A DNA stretch of 64,000 bases from contig JADJWX010000021.1 in NCBI GenBank assembly GCA_016716135.1, positions 1 through 64,000 on the forward strand. Reading direction: 5' to 3'. The notes under the pieces were generated by a model. It was not told where the DNA came from. It ran no database searches and was given only the letters and a program-made list of their open reading frames with translations. A program made the translations under genes and the position numbers. Below, in pieces: positions 1-9,137 of the stretch. Within the stretch, counting starts at the first letter, position 1. The number at the start of each line of letters is the position of its first letter. The DNA comes from Lewinellaceae bacterium. Its GTDB lineage: Bacteria; Bacteroidota; Bacteroidia; Chitinophagales; Saprospiraceae.

Positions 1-921
1 TATTGGAGGTCATCCTATGAAAAGTTTTTAGAACTAGAACAAGATAATAGGGTTTGGTGGGGTCCCAATGGTGATAGCATGCCGGCATTAAAACGGTTTT
101 TAAGCGAAGTAAGACAAGGTATTATTCCTCAAACCTATGGAAGTATAAGGATGTTGAGCACACTCAAGAGGCAAAAAGAACTTTTAAAATACGTTAAATT
201 TCAACACAACGAGAATGTCTTAAATTCTGTAAAGCCGACACGACTAATAAAACGAATGCTTGAAATTGGTGTAGACCCTTCCAATGAGGAAATTGTTCTT
301 GACTTCTTTTCAGGAAGCGCTCCAACTGCACATGCTATTATCCAAAAAAACATCGAGGCCCACGGTAATGTGAAATTTATTTGTATCCAGATACCCGAAC
401 CTCTACCAAAACCTGAACCTCAATTAGGATCAATTTTTGAAATGGGGCTAACTCGAGTAAAAAACGTAGTACAGGAATCTAAATTAAAGATTACAGTTAA
501 TAACACCGATGTTGACTCCGGCTTCAAAATCCTCCGCCTCACACCCTCCCACTTCAAACCCTGGCAAAACTACCACGGCCAGGATCCGGCCGAATTGGAA
601 ACCCTGTTCAGCCAGTTCGAAGACCCCTTGCAGGAAGGCTGGACGGAGGCGGGCCTGACCACCGAGATCCTGCTCACCGAGGGTTTTCCGCTCGACAGCC
701 GCATCAGGGCGGAGCCGGCCTACGGCGCCAACCGGGTGCGGCGCGTTCGTTCCGATTTTCACGCCTACAGCCTGCTCGTCTGCCTCTACGACAAGAGCGC
801 GCCCCACACCATCGCCCGGCTCGATCTGGGCAGCAACGACGTCTTCATCTGTCTCGACCGGGCCATCACCGACCAGGAAAAACTGCGGCTCTCCGACAAG
901 GGCCTGCTCAAAACCATCTGA
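1..921 (+). CDS. mod: Type III restriction-modification methyltransferase (Mod), C-terminal part
   Basis: The frame is open from base 1, so the gene starts upstream and only about 306 C-terminal residues are visible. Residues 99-114 read VLDFFSGSAPTAHAII, the AdoMet-binding motif I of beta-class N6-adenine/N4-cytosine methylases, in which the DPPY motif and target recognition domain come first and would lie upstream. The stop is 5 bp before a res gene, the usual mod-res operon order. Mod should methylate one strand of an asymmetric site and give Res its specificity. By eye the first 520 bases are AT-rich and the rest is strongly GC-rich, a sharp change inside one gene that suggests recombination. 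Confidence 0.88.
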   Translation, partial: YWRSSYEKFLELEQDNRVWWGPNGDSMPALKRFLSEVRQGIIPQTYGSIRMLSTLKRQKELLKYVKFQHNENVLNSVKPTRLIKRMLEIGVDPSNEEIVLDFFSGSAPTAHAIIQKNIEAHGNVKFICIQIPEPLPKPEPQLGSIFEMGLTRVKNVVQESKLKITVNNTDVDSGFKILRLTPSHFKPWQNYHGQDPAELETLFSQFEDPLQEGWTEAGLTTEILLTEGFPLDSRIRAEPAYGANRVRRVRSDFHAYSLLVCLYDKSAPHTIARLDLGSNDVFICLDRAITDQEKLRLSDKGLLKTI

Positions 922-926
922 CACCC

Positions 927-3889
927 ATGGCCCGCACCGCATCCTTTCAATTCGACCCCAACCAGGAGCACCAGCTGCGCGCCATCGAAGCGGCCGTGCA
1001 GCTCTTCGACGACCTCCCGCGCCAGGACGCCGCCGCCTTCCAGCTCGGCGACGACATCATCCCCAACCTGCCGCCCAACGAAAGCCTCGACGAAGCCTGG
1101 CTGCTCGACAACCTCAACGCCGTGCGCGCAGCCAACGACTTCGGCCCCAGCCTCCTGCTCGACGTAGACGAGGGCCTCGTGCTCGACGGCGCCGGCATCG
1201 ACTCCTGGCGCTTCCCCGTGTACACCGTAGAGATGGAAACCGGCACCGGCAAAACCTACGTGTACCTGCGCACCATCTACGAACTGCGCAAGCGCTACGG
1301 CTGGCGGAAGTTTATCATCGTGGTGCCGAGCGTCGCCATCTTCGAGGGCGTGCGCCAGAGCTTCGAGGACATGCAGGAGCACTTCAAGTCGCTCTACGAA
1401 AACGAAACCGTGCACCTCACCCCCTACGCGAGCGCCCAGATCAGCCGCCTGCGCAGCTTCGCCAGTTCCACCTTCACCGAAATCATGGTGATGACGGTCG
1501 ACGCCTTCAACAAAAGCAGCAACAACTTCTACAAGCCTACCGAGAAAACTGCCCGGCGAGCGGCTGCCCTTCCAGTACGTGCAGGAAACCCGCCCCATCC
1601 TCATCCTCGACGAATCGCAGAACTACCTGAGCGCCCGCTCCCGCGAGGCCCTGCGCACCCTGCACCCGCTCTTTGCCATCAACTACAGCGCCACGCCCGT
1701 GGAGCGCCCCAACCTCATCTACCGCCTCAGCCCGGTGGATGCTTTCCGGCTCAACCTGGTGAAGAAGATCGAAGTGCTCGGCGTGACGGAAGAGCAGAAC
1801 TTCAATATTCCGGCGCTGACCTTTCAGTTGCGGAAGAGTCGCCCGGCTACGGCCTGGCCATCGAAGCCACCCTGAATGTGTACAAGGACGGGCAGATGCG
1901 GCAGGAGAAAGTCAAACTCCGGAAAAACGACGACCTGTACGAGAAGACGAAAAACCCGAACTACAAGGGCCTGGTGATCGATGAGGTGAACCGGCGCGAC
2001 GGGATTGTGGTACTCACCAACGGCGACGTGCTCGCGCTCGAAGGCGACGGCGCCACCGACCTTTCCAGGGAAGAAGTTTTCCGCATCCAGATTCGCGAAA
2101 CGATCAAGGCGCATTTCCGCAAGCAAAAGGAGTTGCTGCCGCAGGGCATCAAGGTGCTCTCCCTCTTTTTCATCGACCGCGTGGCCAATTACGTGGCGCC
2201 GCAGGCCCTCATCCCCCGCCTGTTCGACGAGGAGTACGACCGCCTGAAAGTACAGTATCCGTTTTTCAAGGGCTGGGAGCCTGCGGATGTTCGGGAGAGT
2301 TACTTTGCCAAAGTTTCCAAAGCGAACCAGCCCGACCAGTACGAAGACACCAGCATCGAGGAAAGCGACAAGACGAAAAAAGAAAAAGAACTGGAAAAAG
2401 CCGCCTACGAGCCGATCATGAAGGGCAAGAAGCGACTGCTGGGTTTCGACGAGAAGAAGTGTTTCATCTTCGCCCACTCGGCCCTGAAGGAGGGTTGGGA
2501 CAACCCGAACGTGTTCCAGATTTGCACGCTCAACGTCACCTACTCCGAGCGGAAGAAGCGGCAGGAGATCGGCCGGGGCCTGCGCCTGGCCGTCGACCAG
2601 GACGGCGCGCGCGTGCAGGACGAGGCGGTCAACGTGCTCACCGTGATCGCCAATGAGAGCTACGAGAGCTATGCCAACCGCCTGCAGCAAGACTACCGCG
2701 AGAGCGGCGATACCGCCCCGCCGCCGCCCACCAATGCCCGGCGTCTGGAGGCGGTGCGCAACGACGAGCTGTTCAACAGCCTGGACTTCCGGCAGTTCTG
2801 GGAGCGCCTTTGCCAGCGCACGGACTACCGCATCCACGTCGATACGGAGGCCCTGGTGCAGCAGTGCATCGAGGTGCTGAACAACCAGCGGGCTTTTCCC
2901 GAGCCGCAGATCGTGGTGTCGAAAGGCCGCTTTGTCATCACGGAATTTGCGCTTGCGCTGCAGGAGGTGAAGACCGGCCTGGCGCAGATCCAGATTCGCA
3001 TCACCGACACCGAGGGCAACACGAGCGCGAGCGCGCGCTGGTACAAGGCCGGCGACAACATCGCCCGTATCGCCAAAGACGACCGCTTGAAGGGTTTTCA
3101 GGTGGTGGAGATCCGGGAGGCCGGTCCGCACTCGCTGGTACACTTCGGCGACCGCGGCTCGTTGCGGCAGGGCGAATCCATCAAGTTCTCCAGCGAAAAA
3201 GGCCAGGTGACCGATCCGCGCTCGGTACAGGAGGCGCCGACGACCTATCCGGTGTTCGACCTGATCGGGCGCACGGCCAATGAGACCCGACTGACACGCG
3301 GCACAGTGATGCGCATTTTCAAAGGTTTGCGGCGCGATGTGCAGGAAAAGATGTTCCGGAACCCGGAGGGTTTTGCCGGCGTTTTCCTCGGCACCATCCG
3401 CGAGCTATTGGCCGACCACATCGCTACCCGGATCGAATACACGCTGACGGACGACAGCCTGGAGTACCTGCCCGAGTCGATCTTCCCGCCTACCAAACGT
3501 TTTCCGCAAAAAAGGAGCTGATCGAGGGTGCGCCCTGGTCGCTGTACGACCAAGTGCAGATCGACTCCGACGTCGAGCGCCGCTTCGTGGAAAACCGCCT
3601 GAACGAAGACGCGCAGATCATCTGCTACTTCAAATTCCCGAACCTCTTCAAGGTGCTGATGCCCCGCATCATCGGCAACTACAACCCCGACTGGGGCGTC
3701 ATCCGCTGGGACGGCGAGGGCAAACTCAAGCTGGAGCTGGTGCGCGAAACGAAAGGCGCCGCCAACCCGAACCTGCTGCAATACCCGCATGAGAAGCGGA
3801 AGATTGTTTGTGCGCAGAAGCATTTTGGGGCTTTGGGGGTTCGGTACCGGCCGATTCGGGGGGATGAGTTGGGCTGGTGGGAGGGGTGA
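927..3889 (+). CDS. res: Type III restriction enzyme Res subunit (frameshifted)
   Basis: ATP-dependent DNA translocase/endonuclease partner of Mod. Seen in order: helicase motif I (METGTGKTY, about nt 1234), motif II ILDESQ (about 1600), motif V-like KEGWDNPNVF (about 2490), motif VI-like RQEIGRGLRL (about 2560) and a C-terminal PD-(D/E)XK site (NPDWGV with ETKG, about 3685-3755). The homology changes frame three times. Near 1545 an A-run appears to have one extra base. Near 1830 the original frame returns. Near 3497 an A seems missing, so a stop at 3519-3521 would cut off the nuclease domain. Paired, self-correcting shifts favour sequencing error over decay, but a pseudogene cannot be excluded. 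GC-rich like the end of mod. Confidence 0.85.
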
Positions 3890-3913
3890 GGCTCGTCGAT
3901 GGCTATCAAGCGT

Positions 3914-3921
3914 TATCTTTG
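3914..3921 (+). promoter_or_regulatory. Bacteroidota -7 promoter box
   Basis: TATCTTTG matches the Bacteroidota sigma-factor -7 consensus TAnnTTTG and lies 21 bp before the ATG of the ATPase gene, in the 53-bp gap after res. It would make the operon from 3943 onward a separate transcription unit. I see no clear -33 TTTG at ideal spacing. Confidence 0.45.
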
Positions 3922-3942
3922 TAGTATTCTTCAACAGTTGTT

Positions 3943-5358
3943 ATGATAACACAAATCAGTATTGAAAATTTTAAGTCGTGGGAGGCTTCCGGCCCTGTTC
4001 GCCTGGCTCCCCTGACGATTATCTGCGGGAATAATAGCTCCGGGAAATCCAGTATTCCGCAGTTTTTACTGATGCTCAAGCAAACGGTAGAATCGTATGA
4101 CCGGTTGCGGGTACTGCATTTGGGAGACAAAGACTCTTTGGTTGATTTAGGTTCCTGGCAGGATGTTGTACACCGGCATGAACAAGCGCGTGTATTTAAA
4201 TTTTCCATGCAATTCCTGCCGGAAGAACCCTTGACCTTTACCGATGCGGTGTCAAATGAACGATATGGGCCATTTGACCTGGAGGAGTTTGATGCTGCAA
4301 TAGGTTATGATGAACGAACGAATCAATTGCAACTCCGGCAATTTCTGTATAACCTGAGTACCCGTTCCGCACATAACAGCCAGAATGGTACCCAACCTAT
4401 TGATTTTAAGCTATTACTTGAATCGGAAGACAATTCGAAAAACAAGTATGAACTCAAGTCGGAGAGGTATACGCTAAAACGATCTGTAGGGAGGAACTGG
4501 AAGTTACCCAATCCGGAGAATTTTTTCGGCTTTCCGAATGAAGCGGTAGCCAATTTTCAGAACACGGGCTTTTTGACGGACCTGTCCTTATCTATAAAAA
4601 ATCTTTTTAAGTCGATTTACTATGTAGGGCCACTTCGGGAACATCCTGAGCGATTTTATCAGTTTTCCGGAGAAATCCCTCCGGATGTTGGTCCGCAAGG
4701 ACGCTTGTCGGTTAATGCTATGCTAGCTGCTGCAGATCGAAAAATATCGAGAGGAAAGAACAAAAAGGCCGAGCCGTTTCAAGCGCTTATTGCCCGATGG
4801 TTGAAACAGATGGGCCTTATTCACGAATTCCATGTGGCGCCCATCGCTAAGGGGCGCAAGGAATATGAAGTCCGCATCCGTATCCAGGCAGGCGCCCCGG
4901 AGGTACTGATCACCGATGTGGGGTTTGGCATTTCACAGGTACTGCCTGTCATGGTACAATCATTTTATGTGCCGGCGAATTCGACTATTCTTTTGGAACA
5001 GCCGGAAATTCATTTACATCCTTCAGTGCAATCGCACCTGGCCGATCTTCTGATCGAGGCTATCCATGCCCGGGAAAACGGCGAGCCACGCAATACGCAA
5101 CTAATTGTGGAGTCGCACTCGGAGCATTTGATACGGCGGGTTCAACGCAGGATAGCTGAGGAACAGTTGCACCACGAAGATGTAGCGATATATTTTGTTA
5201 CTCAAAAGAAAGGCGTATCAAAGATTGAAGCGCTTCAGATTGACGAGTACGGCAATATTTCCAATTGGCCGGAGCATTTTTTTGGAGATGAGTTTGAGGA
5301 TGTTACAGCCATGACCTTAAAAGCAATTGAACGAAAAAAAGCCGCGCAGTATGAATGA
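3943..5358 (+). CDS. DUF3696-type AAA/ABC-like ATPase
   Basis: A 471-residue SMC/RecF-like ATPase. Residues 1-15 (MITQISIENFKSW) and Walker A GNNSSGKSS (about residues 29-37) are typical of OLD/RecF-type ATPases. Walker B is in TILLEQPEIHLHPS (about 347-360), followed by the switch segment VESHSEHLIRR and a C-terminal tail (YFVTQ...GNISNWPEHFFGDEFED) typical of DUF3696. The stop overlaps the start of the PIN-like gene by 8 bp, so the two are probably translationally coupled. ATPase-nuclease pairs of this type usually occur in defence loci, where the ATPase senses or gates the nuclease. That role is inference; the exact system name is not evident from sequence. Confidence 0.85.
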   Translation: MITQISIENFKSWEASGPVRLAPLTIICGNNSSGKSSIPQFLLMLKQTVESYDRLRVLHLGDKDSLVDLGSWQDVVHRHEQARVFKFSMQFLPEEPLTFTDAVSNERYGPFDLEEFDAAIGYDERTNQLQLRQFLYNLSTRSAHNSQNGTQPIDFKLLLESEDNSKNKYELKSERYTLKRSVGRNWKLPNPENFFGFPNEAVANFQNTGFLTDLSLSIKNLFKSIYYVGPLREHPERFYQFSGEIPPDVGPQGRLSVNAMLAAADRKISRGKNKKAEPFQALIARWLKQMGLIHEFHVAPIAKGRKEYEVRIRIQAGAPEVLITDVGFGISQVLPVMVQSFYVPANSTILLEQPEIHLHPSVQSHLADLLIEAIHARENGEPRNTQLIVESHSEHLIRRVQRRIAEEQLHHEDVAIYFVTQKKGVSKIEALQIDEYGNISNWPEHFFGDEFEDVTAMTLKAIERKKAAQYE

Positions 5359-5863
5359 ATATATCGTTGACACTAATGTTCCACTGGCGGCAAATGGTGT
5401 TTCAACTATGACCTCTGAATGTATGGCTTCCTGTATCATCTTTCTGGAAGCGTTTAACCAGGGACGTTGCAAGCTGGTAATCGACGGTCAGTATCAGGTA
5501 CTGGGTGAATATCAGCATAAATTAAACCCTAAGGGTATGCCTGGTATTGGCGATCGTTTTTTACGCTGGGTATTGACAAACCAGACGAATCCCAACCGGA
5601 TTAAGCAGGTTAATATCACGCCGCAACCGCCTTCGGAGTATGCCTTTGCTGAATTCCCGGAAACACTGGAGCCGGTCGGCATAGACAATTCGGACAAAAA
5701 ATTCATTGCCTTGGCGAAGGCCAACCAGGGCGCGGCGCCGATTGTACAAGCCGCTGATAGCAAATGGATTGGTTGGGTAGCAGCGCTGCAAAAAGAAGGG
5801 ATAGAAGTAGAGTTTCCTTGTTATCAGGAACTCAGGAAATTTTCCAACGTAAAATGGGTTAAA
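5351..5863 (+). CDS. PIN-like nuclease, coupled to the ATPase
   Basis: The start is the ATG inside ATGAATGA, which overlaps the ATPase stop. The product begins MNEYIVDTNVPLAA, with the first metal-binding Asp of PIN ribonucleases, and has later acidic residues in GEYQ, DNSDKKFIALA and DSKWIGW. That layout fits a PIN-like RNase of about 165 residues. As given, the frame runs without a stop into the RNA ligase downstream. One extra T in the TTTT run near 5841 would instead end the protein at a TAA at 5859-5861, three bases before the ligase ATG. I therefore treat it as a separate gene and the fusion as a probable indel artefact. Predicted to cut RNA under control of the ATPase. Confidence 0.68.
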
Positions 5864-6560
5864 ATGGAATTCTTCAAGTTTCCGCGTACCCCGCATTTAT
5901 TCGTACTCCCGGGCGCTTCCATTCGGGACGACAAAGTAATGTCGGAATCAGAGGCTAATGCGTTCCTTTCTCAAGCAGTAATCGTTGAAGAAAAAGTTGA
6001 TGGTGCAAACGTTGGGATTTCTTTCGATAGAAAAGGCGATCTGCAGTTTCAAAATCGGGGCAATTATATCAGCCCCGGAGGGCATCCCCAATTTGAACCA
6101 TTATGGGAATGGGCTTATAAACGATTTGAAAAACTAAAAAAACATCTTACAGAACGGTATATCCTTTTTGGCGAGTGGTGCTATCTTAAGCATTCTATAC
6201 AATATACGCAATTGCCAGATTGGTTTGGGCTTTGATATATATGATCGCCATTCCAAGTACTTTTTATCAGTAGAAAAAAGAAATCATTATTTAATGAATT
6301 GTGAAATCGAACCTGTGCCATTGGTTTTCAAAGGACATACAACAACATCTACGTTAATAGCCATAATGAATAAGCCCTCCATGCTTTATCCCGGGCCATT
6401 GGAAGGACTATATTTAAGATTGGAAACAGGGGGGCATTTAAATCAAAGAGCAAAATTAGTACGATCGGAATTTATTCAATCTATAGAGGAGCATTGGTCA
6501 AAAGGAAGATTGGTCAAAAATAAATGTATTTCATTTCTTCATGGAACAGAGCGCATGTAA
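5864..6560 (+). CDS. RNA ligase family protein (frameshifted)
   Basis: Begins MEFFKFPRTPHLF. It contains the nucleotidyl-transfer motif I EEKVDGANVGIS (Lys is the AMP-accepting residue), then LFGEWCYLKHSI, motif IV LEGLYLRLE and motif V RAKLVR: the full motif set of T4 Rnl2-like ATP-dependent RNA ligases, about 230 residues. The frame changes near 6225 (between LPDWF and LGFDIYDRHSK), where a TGGTTTGGG tract suggests an indel. It lies just after the PIN gene and 35 bp before the DUF262 gene, on the same strand. Such enzymes seal nicked or broken RNA; its place next to a predicted RNase suggests RNA repair or protection. The substrate is unknown. Confidence 0.72.
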
Positions 6561-6595
6561 ACAAAACATAGCGCATCCTTACGTAAAACGCAAAA

Positions 6596-8313
6596 ATGGC
6601 TGCATCAACCAACTTACTGGATACCAAAACAGTCAGCCTGAATGACATCTTGGGCAACGGAAAAATTTACCGGGTGCCGCTCTTCCAGCGGGATTACTCC
6701 TGGGATGAAGATAATTGGGAAGACTTGTGGAACGACCTGCTCTATGCCTACCGGCACAATGAGCCCCACTACATGGGTTCGATCGTGTTGCAATCAATCG
6801 GCGATTCGGAGCGGCAGTTTCAGATTATCGATGGGCAGCAGCGTTTTTCCACGTTGAGCATTTTGGCTTTGGCAGTCATTAGTTTTATTCGCGAACTGGC
6901 AGAAAAAGGGCTGGAACCGGAAGCCAACCTCGAGCGGGTGGATATCCTGACCAGGCAGTTTATCGGTCAGAAAGACCCTGCTTCGCTTACCTATTCCAGC
7001 AAATTGTTTTTAAACGAAAATAATGACGGTTTTTACCAATCCCGTCTGATACAGTTTCGGCCTCCTGTGGCTGTATCGAAATTGTCTGATTCGGAGAAGT
7101 TGCTCTGGAATGCCTACCGTTTCTTTTCAGCGCGGCTTCGGGAGATGTTTACCAATAAACCTGACGGTACGGAAGTTACCCAGTTTTTGACCCATTCTGT
7201 AGCAGACAATCTGCGTTTTATTCAAATTACCGTTAAAGACGAACTCAATGCCTACACGGTTTTTGAAACGCTCAATTCACGCGGGGTCGATCTCACCGCT
7301 ACGGACCTGCTTAAAAACTTCCTTTTTTCATTAGTCAGTAAAAGCCCCAGCGATCTGGCAGTCGTAAAGACACAATGGAAAAAAATTGTGGATGCTATTG
7401 GTTTGAAAAAATTTCCGATTTTTCTGCGGCACTACCTCAATTCGAGGCGTGAACTGGTGCAGAAGGAATATTTGTTTAAATCCGTCAAGCAGATTGTGAA
7501 AAAGGACAGCGATGTGTTGGACTTGCTGGATCATCTGGAATCGCAGGCTTATATCTACAATGCTTTATCCAGCCCACACGACGACTATTGGAAAACGGAC
7601 AAGGAGCGGAGGAGTTGGTAAATGCCCTGACCTTGTTCGGTGTAACCCTCTGCTATCCCCTGCTAATGGCTTCGTTTGAAAAACTCCCCTTGCCGGAATT
7701 CCGTAAAGTATTGCGAGCGATTGTGCATCTTTCCTTCCGCTACAATGTGATTGGCAAACTTCAAACGAACCGCATGGAAGAAGTGTATAACCGGGTAGCG
7801 ATCCAGGTTTTTAATGGTAGTCTGAGAACGACAAATGAGGTTATTTTGGAACTAAAGGATATCTATTTAGCCGATGATGAGTTCAGGAAGTATTTCGAAT
7901 TGCGCGCCTTCAATACGAACAACAATCAGGAGCGCAAGGTGGTCCGGTATATTCTATATGAGTTAAATGAGCAACTGCATGACGGCGCCAGGTTGGACTT
8001 TGAGACCGATGGGGGAACGATCGAGCACATTTTGCCGGAATCCCGGAATGAAAACTGGCAGGCAGATTTTACGGAGGAGCAGCATTTGAAATACTTGTAT
8101 ATGCTCGGTAATTTGACGTTACTAGAGCCGACAAAGAATAATAAAGAAGCTGCCGACAAGGCATTCATCGAAAAGGTGCAGGTTTATGCAAACAGTAAAT
8201 ATGCCATTACTAAACAAATTCAAAGTACCACCTGGACGCCTAAAATGATCGAGCATCGGCAAATGGGCTTGGCAAAGACGGCCTGTGGGGTATGGAAAGT
8301 TGAAAAAATTTGA
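6596..8313 (+). CDS. DUF262/DUF1524 protein, GmrSD-like (frameshifted)
   Basis: The N-terminal half has the DUF262 (GmrS-like) signature VPLFQRDYSWDEDNWEDLW (about residues 26-44) and QIIDGQQRFSTLSIL, a ParB-like nucleotide-binding fold. The C-terminal half has the DUF1524 HNH nuclease motif GGTIEHILPES and GNLTLLEP. Together they match single-chain GmrSD-type enzymes that restrict modified DNA. The frame changes near 7605 (DDYWKTDK to GAEELVNAL), consistent with one missing base; as given, a TAA at 7619-7621 would truncate the protein before the HNH domain. The stop is 12 bp before the Dam-type methylase gene. The modification it targets cannot be read from sequence. Confidence 0.85.
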
Positions 8314-8325
8314 CAACAAAACAGC

Positions 8326-9133
8326 ATGCATCCCTTTCTAAAATGGCCCGGTGGCAAACGCTGGTTTATCCAGCGCCATGCAGATCTGCTTCCCAAGGTA
8401 TTCCGGAAGTATGTGGAGCCCTTCTTGGGTGGAGGCGCCGTATTTTTTCATTTGCAGCCGCAGGAGGCTGTTTTGGGGGATATAAATGCGGATTTAATCA
8501 ATACCTATAGGGGTATTCAGCGCGACTGGAGGCAAATTGAGGGGCTGTTGGAACACCACCAACGGATGCATTCGACGGAATACTATTACCTGATGCGGAA
8601 TGTGGTTCCGGAAGATTTAATCGGCCAGGCAGCCCGGATGCTTTATCTCAACCGGACTTGTTTCAACGGCATTTACCGGGTCAACCTGAAAGGAGAGTTT
8701 AACGTGCCCAAAAAAGGAAAAACGGCGGTGATCATCGAAGGGGAGTCTTTTGAAGCGATTTCAGAATTGTTGAAACGTGCAGAATTGCTTTGCGGCGATT
8801 TTGAGCCGTTGATTGACCAGGCAGCTTGGTGATCTGGTCTTTGTCGATCCACCTTACACCGTCCGGCACAACAACAACGGGTTTATCAAGTACAATGAGA
8901 AACTATTCACCTGGGAAGATCAGGAACGGTTAGCGCAGGCGCTGGGACGAGCGCGCGACCGGGGTGCGCAGATAGTTTCCACAAATGCCAATTACAGTTT
9001 GCTTCGCGATATCTACCGCGATTTGGGTTTCTATCTGATTAAGATGTCCCGGTTTAGCGCCATTTCCGCAAAAGCGGAGAGCCGCCGGAATTTTGAAGAA
9101 CTCATCATCCTATCACATCCGCCGAAAACTTAA
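8326..9133 (+). CDS. Dam-like (D12 class) N6-adenine DNA methyltransferase (frameshifted)
   Basis: Begins MHPFLKWPGGKRWF, the AdoMet-binding motif of D12/Dam methylases, continues with FLGGGAVFFHL and LYLNRTCFNGIYRVN and has the catalytic DPPY in FVDPPYTVRHNNNGF. About 265 residues, the normal Dam length. The frame changes near 8823 (PLIDQA to LGDLVFVDPPY) because of one apparent extra base; otherwise a TGA at 8830-8832 would remove the catalytic motif. It lies between the GmrSD-like and HerA genes with gaps of 12 and 4 bp, so it is probably operonic and may mark self DNA for one of its neighbours. Confidence 0.85.
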
Positions 9134-9137
9134 AACC

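Noticed and set aside
786..1604. Long minus-strand frames opposite mod and res
   Set aside because: GC-rich shadow frames without motifs; sense-strand frames carry clear type III motifs.
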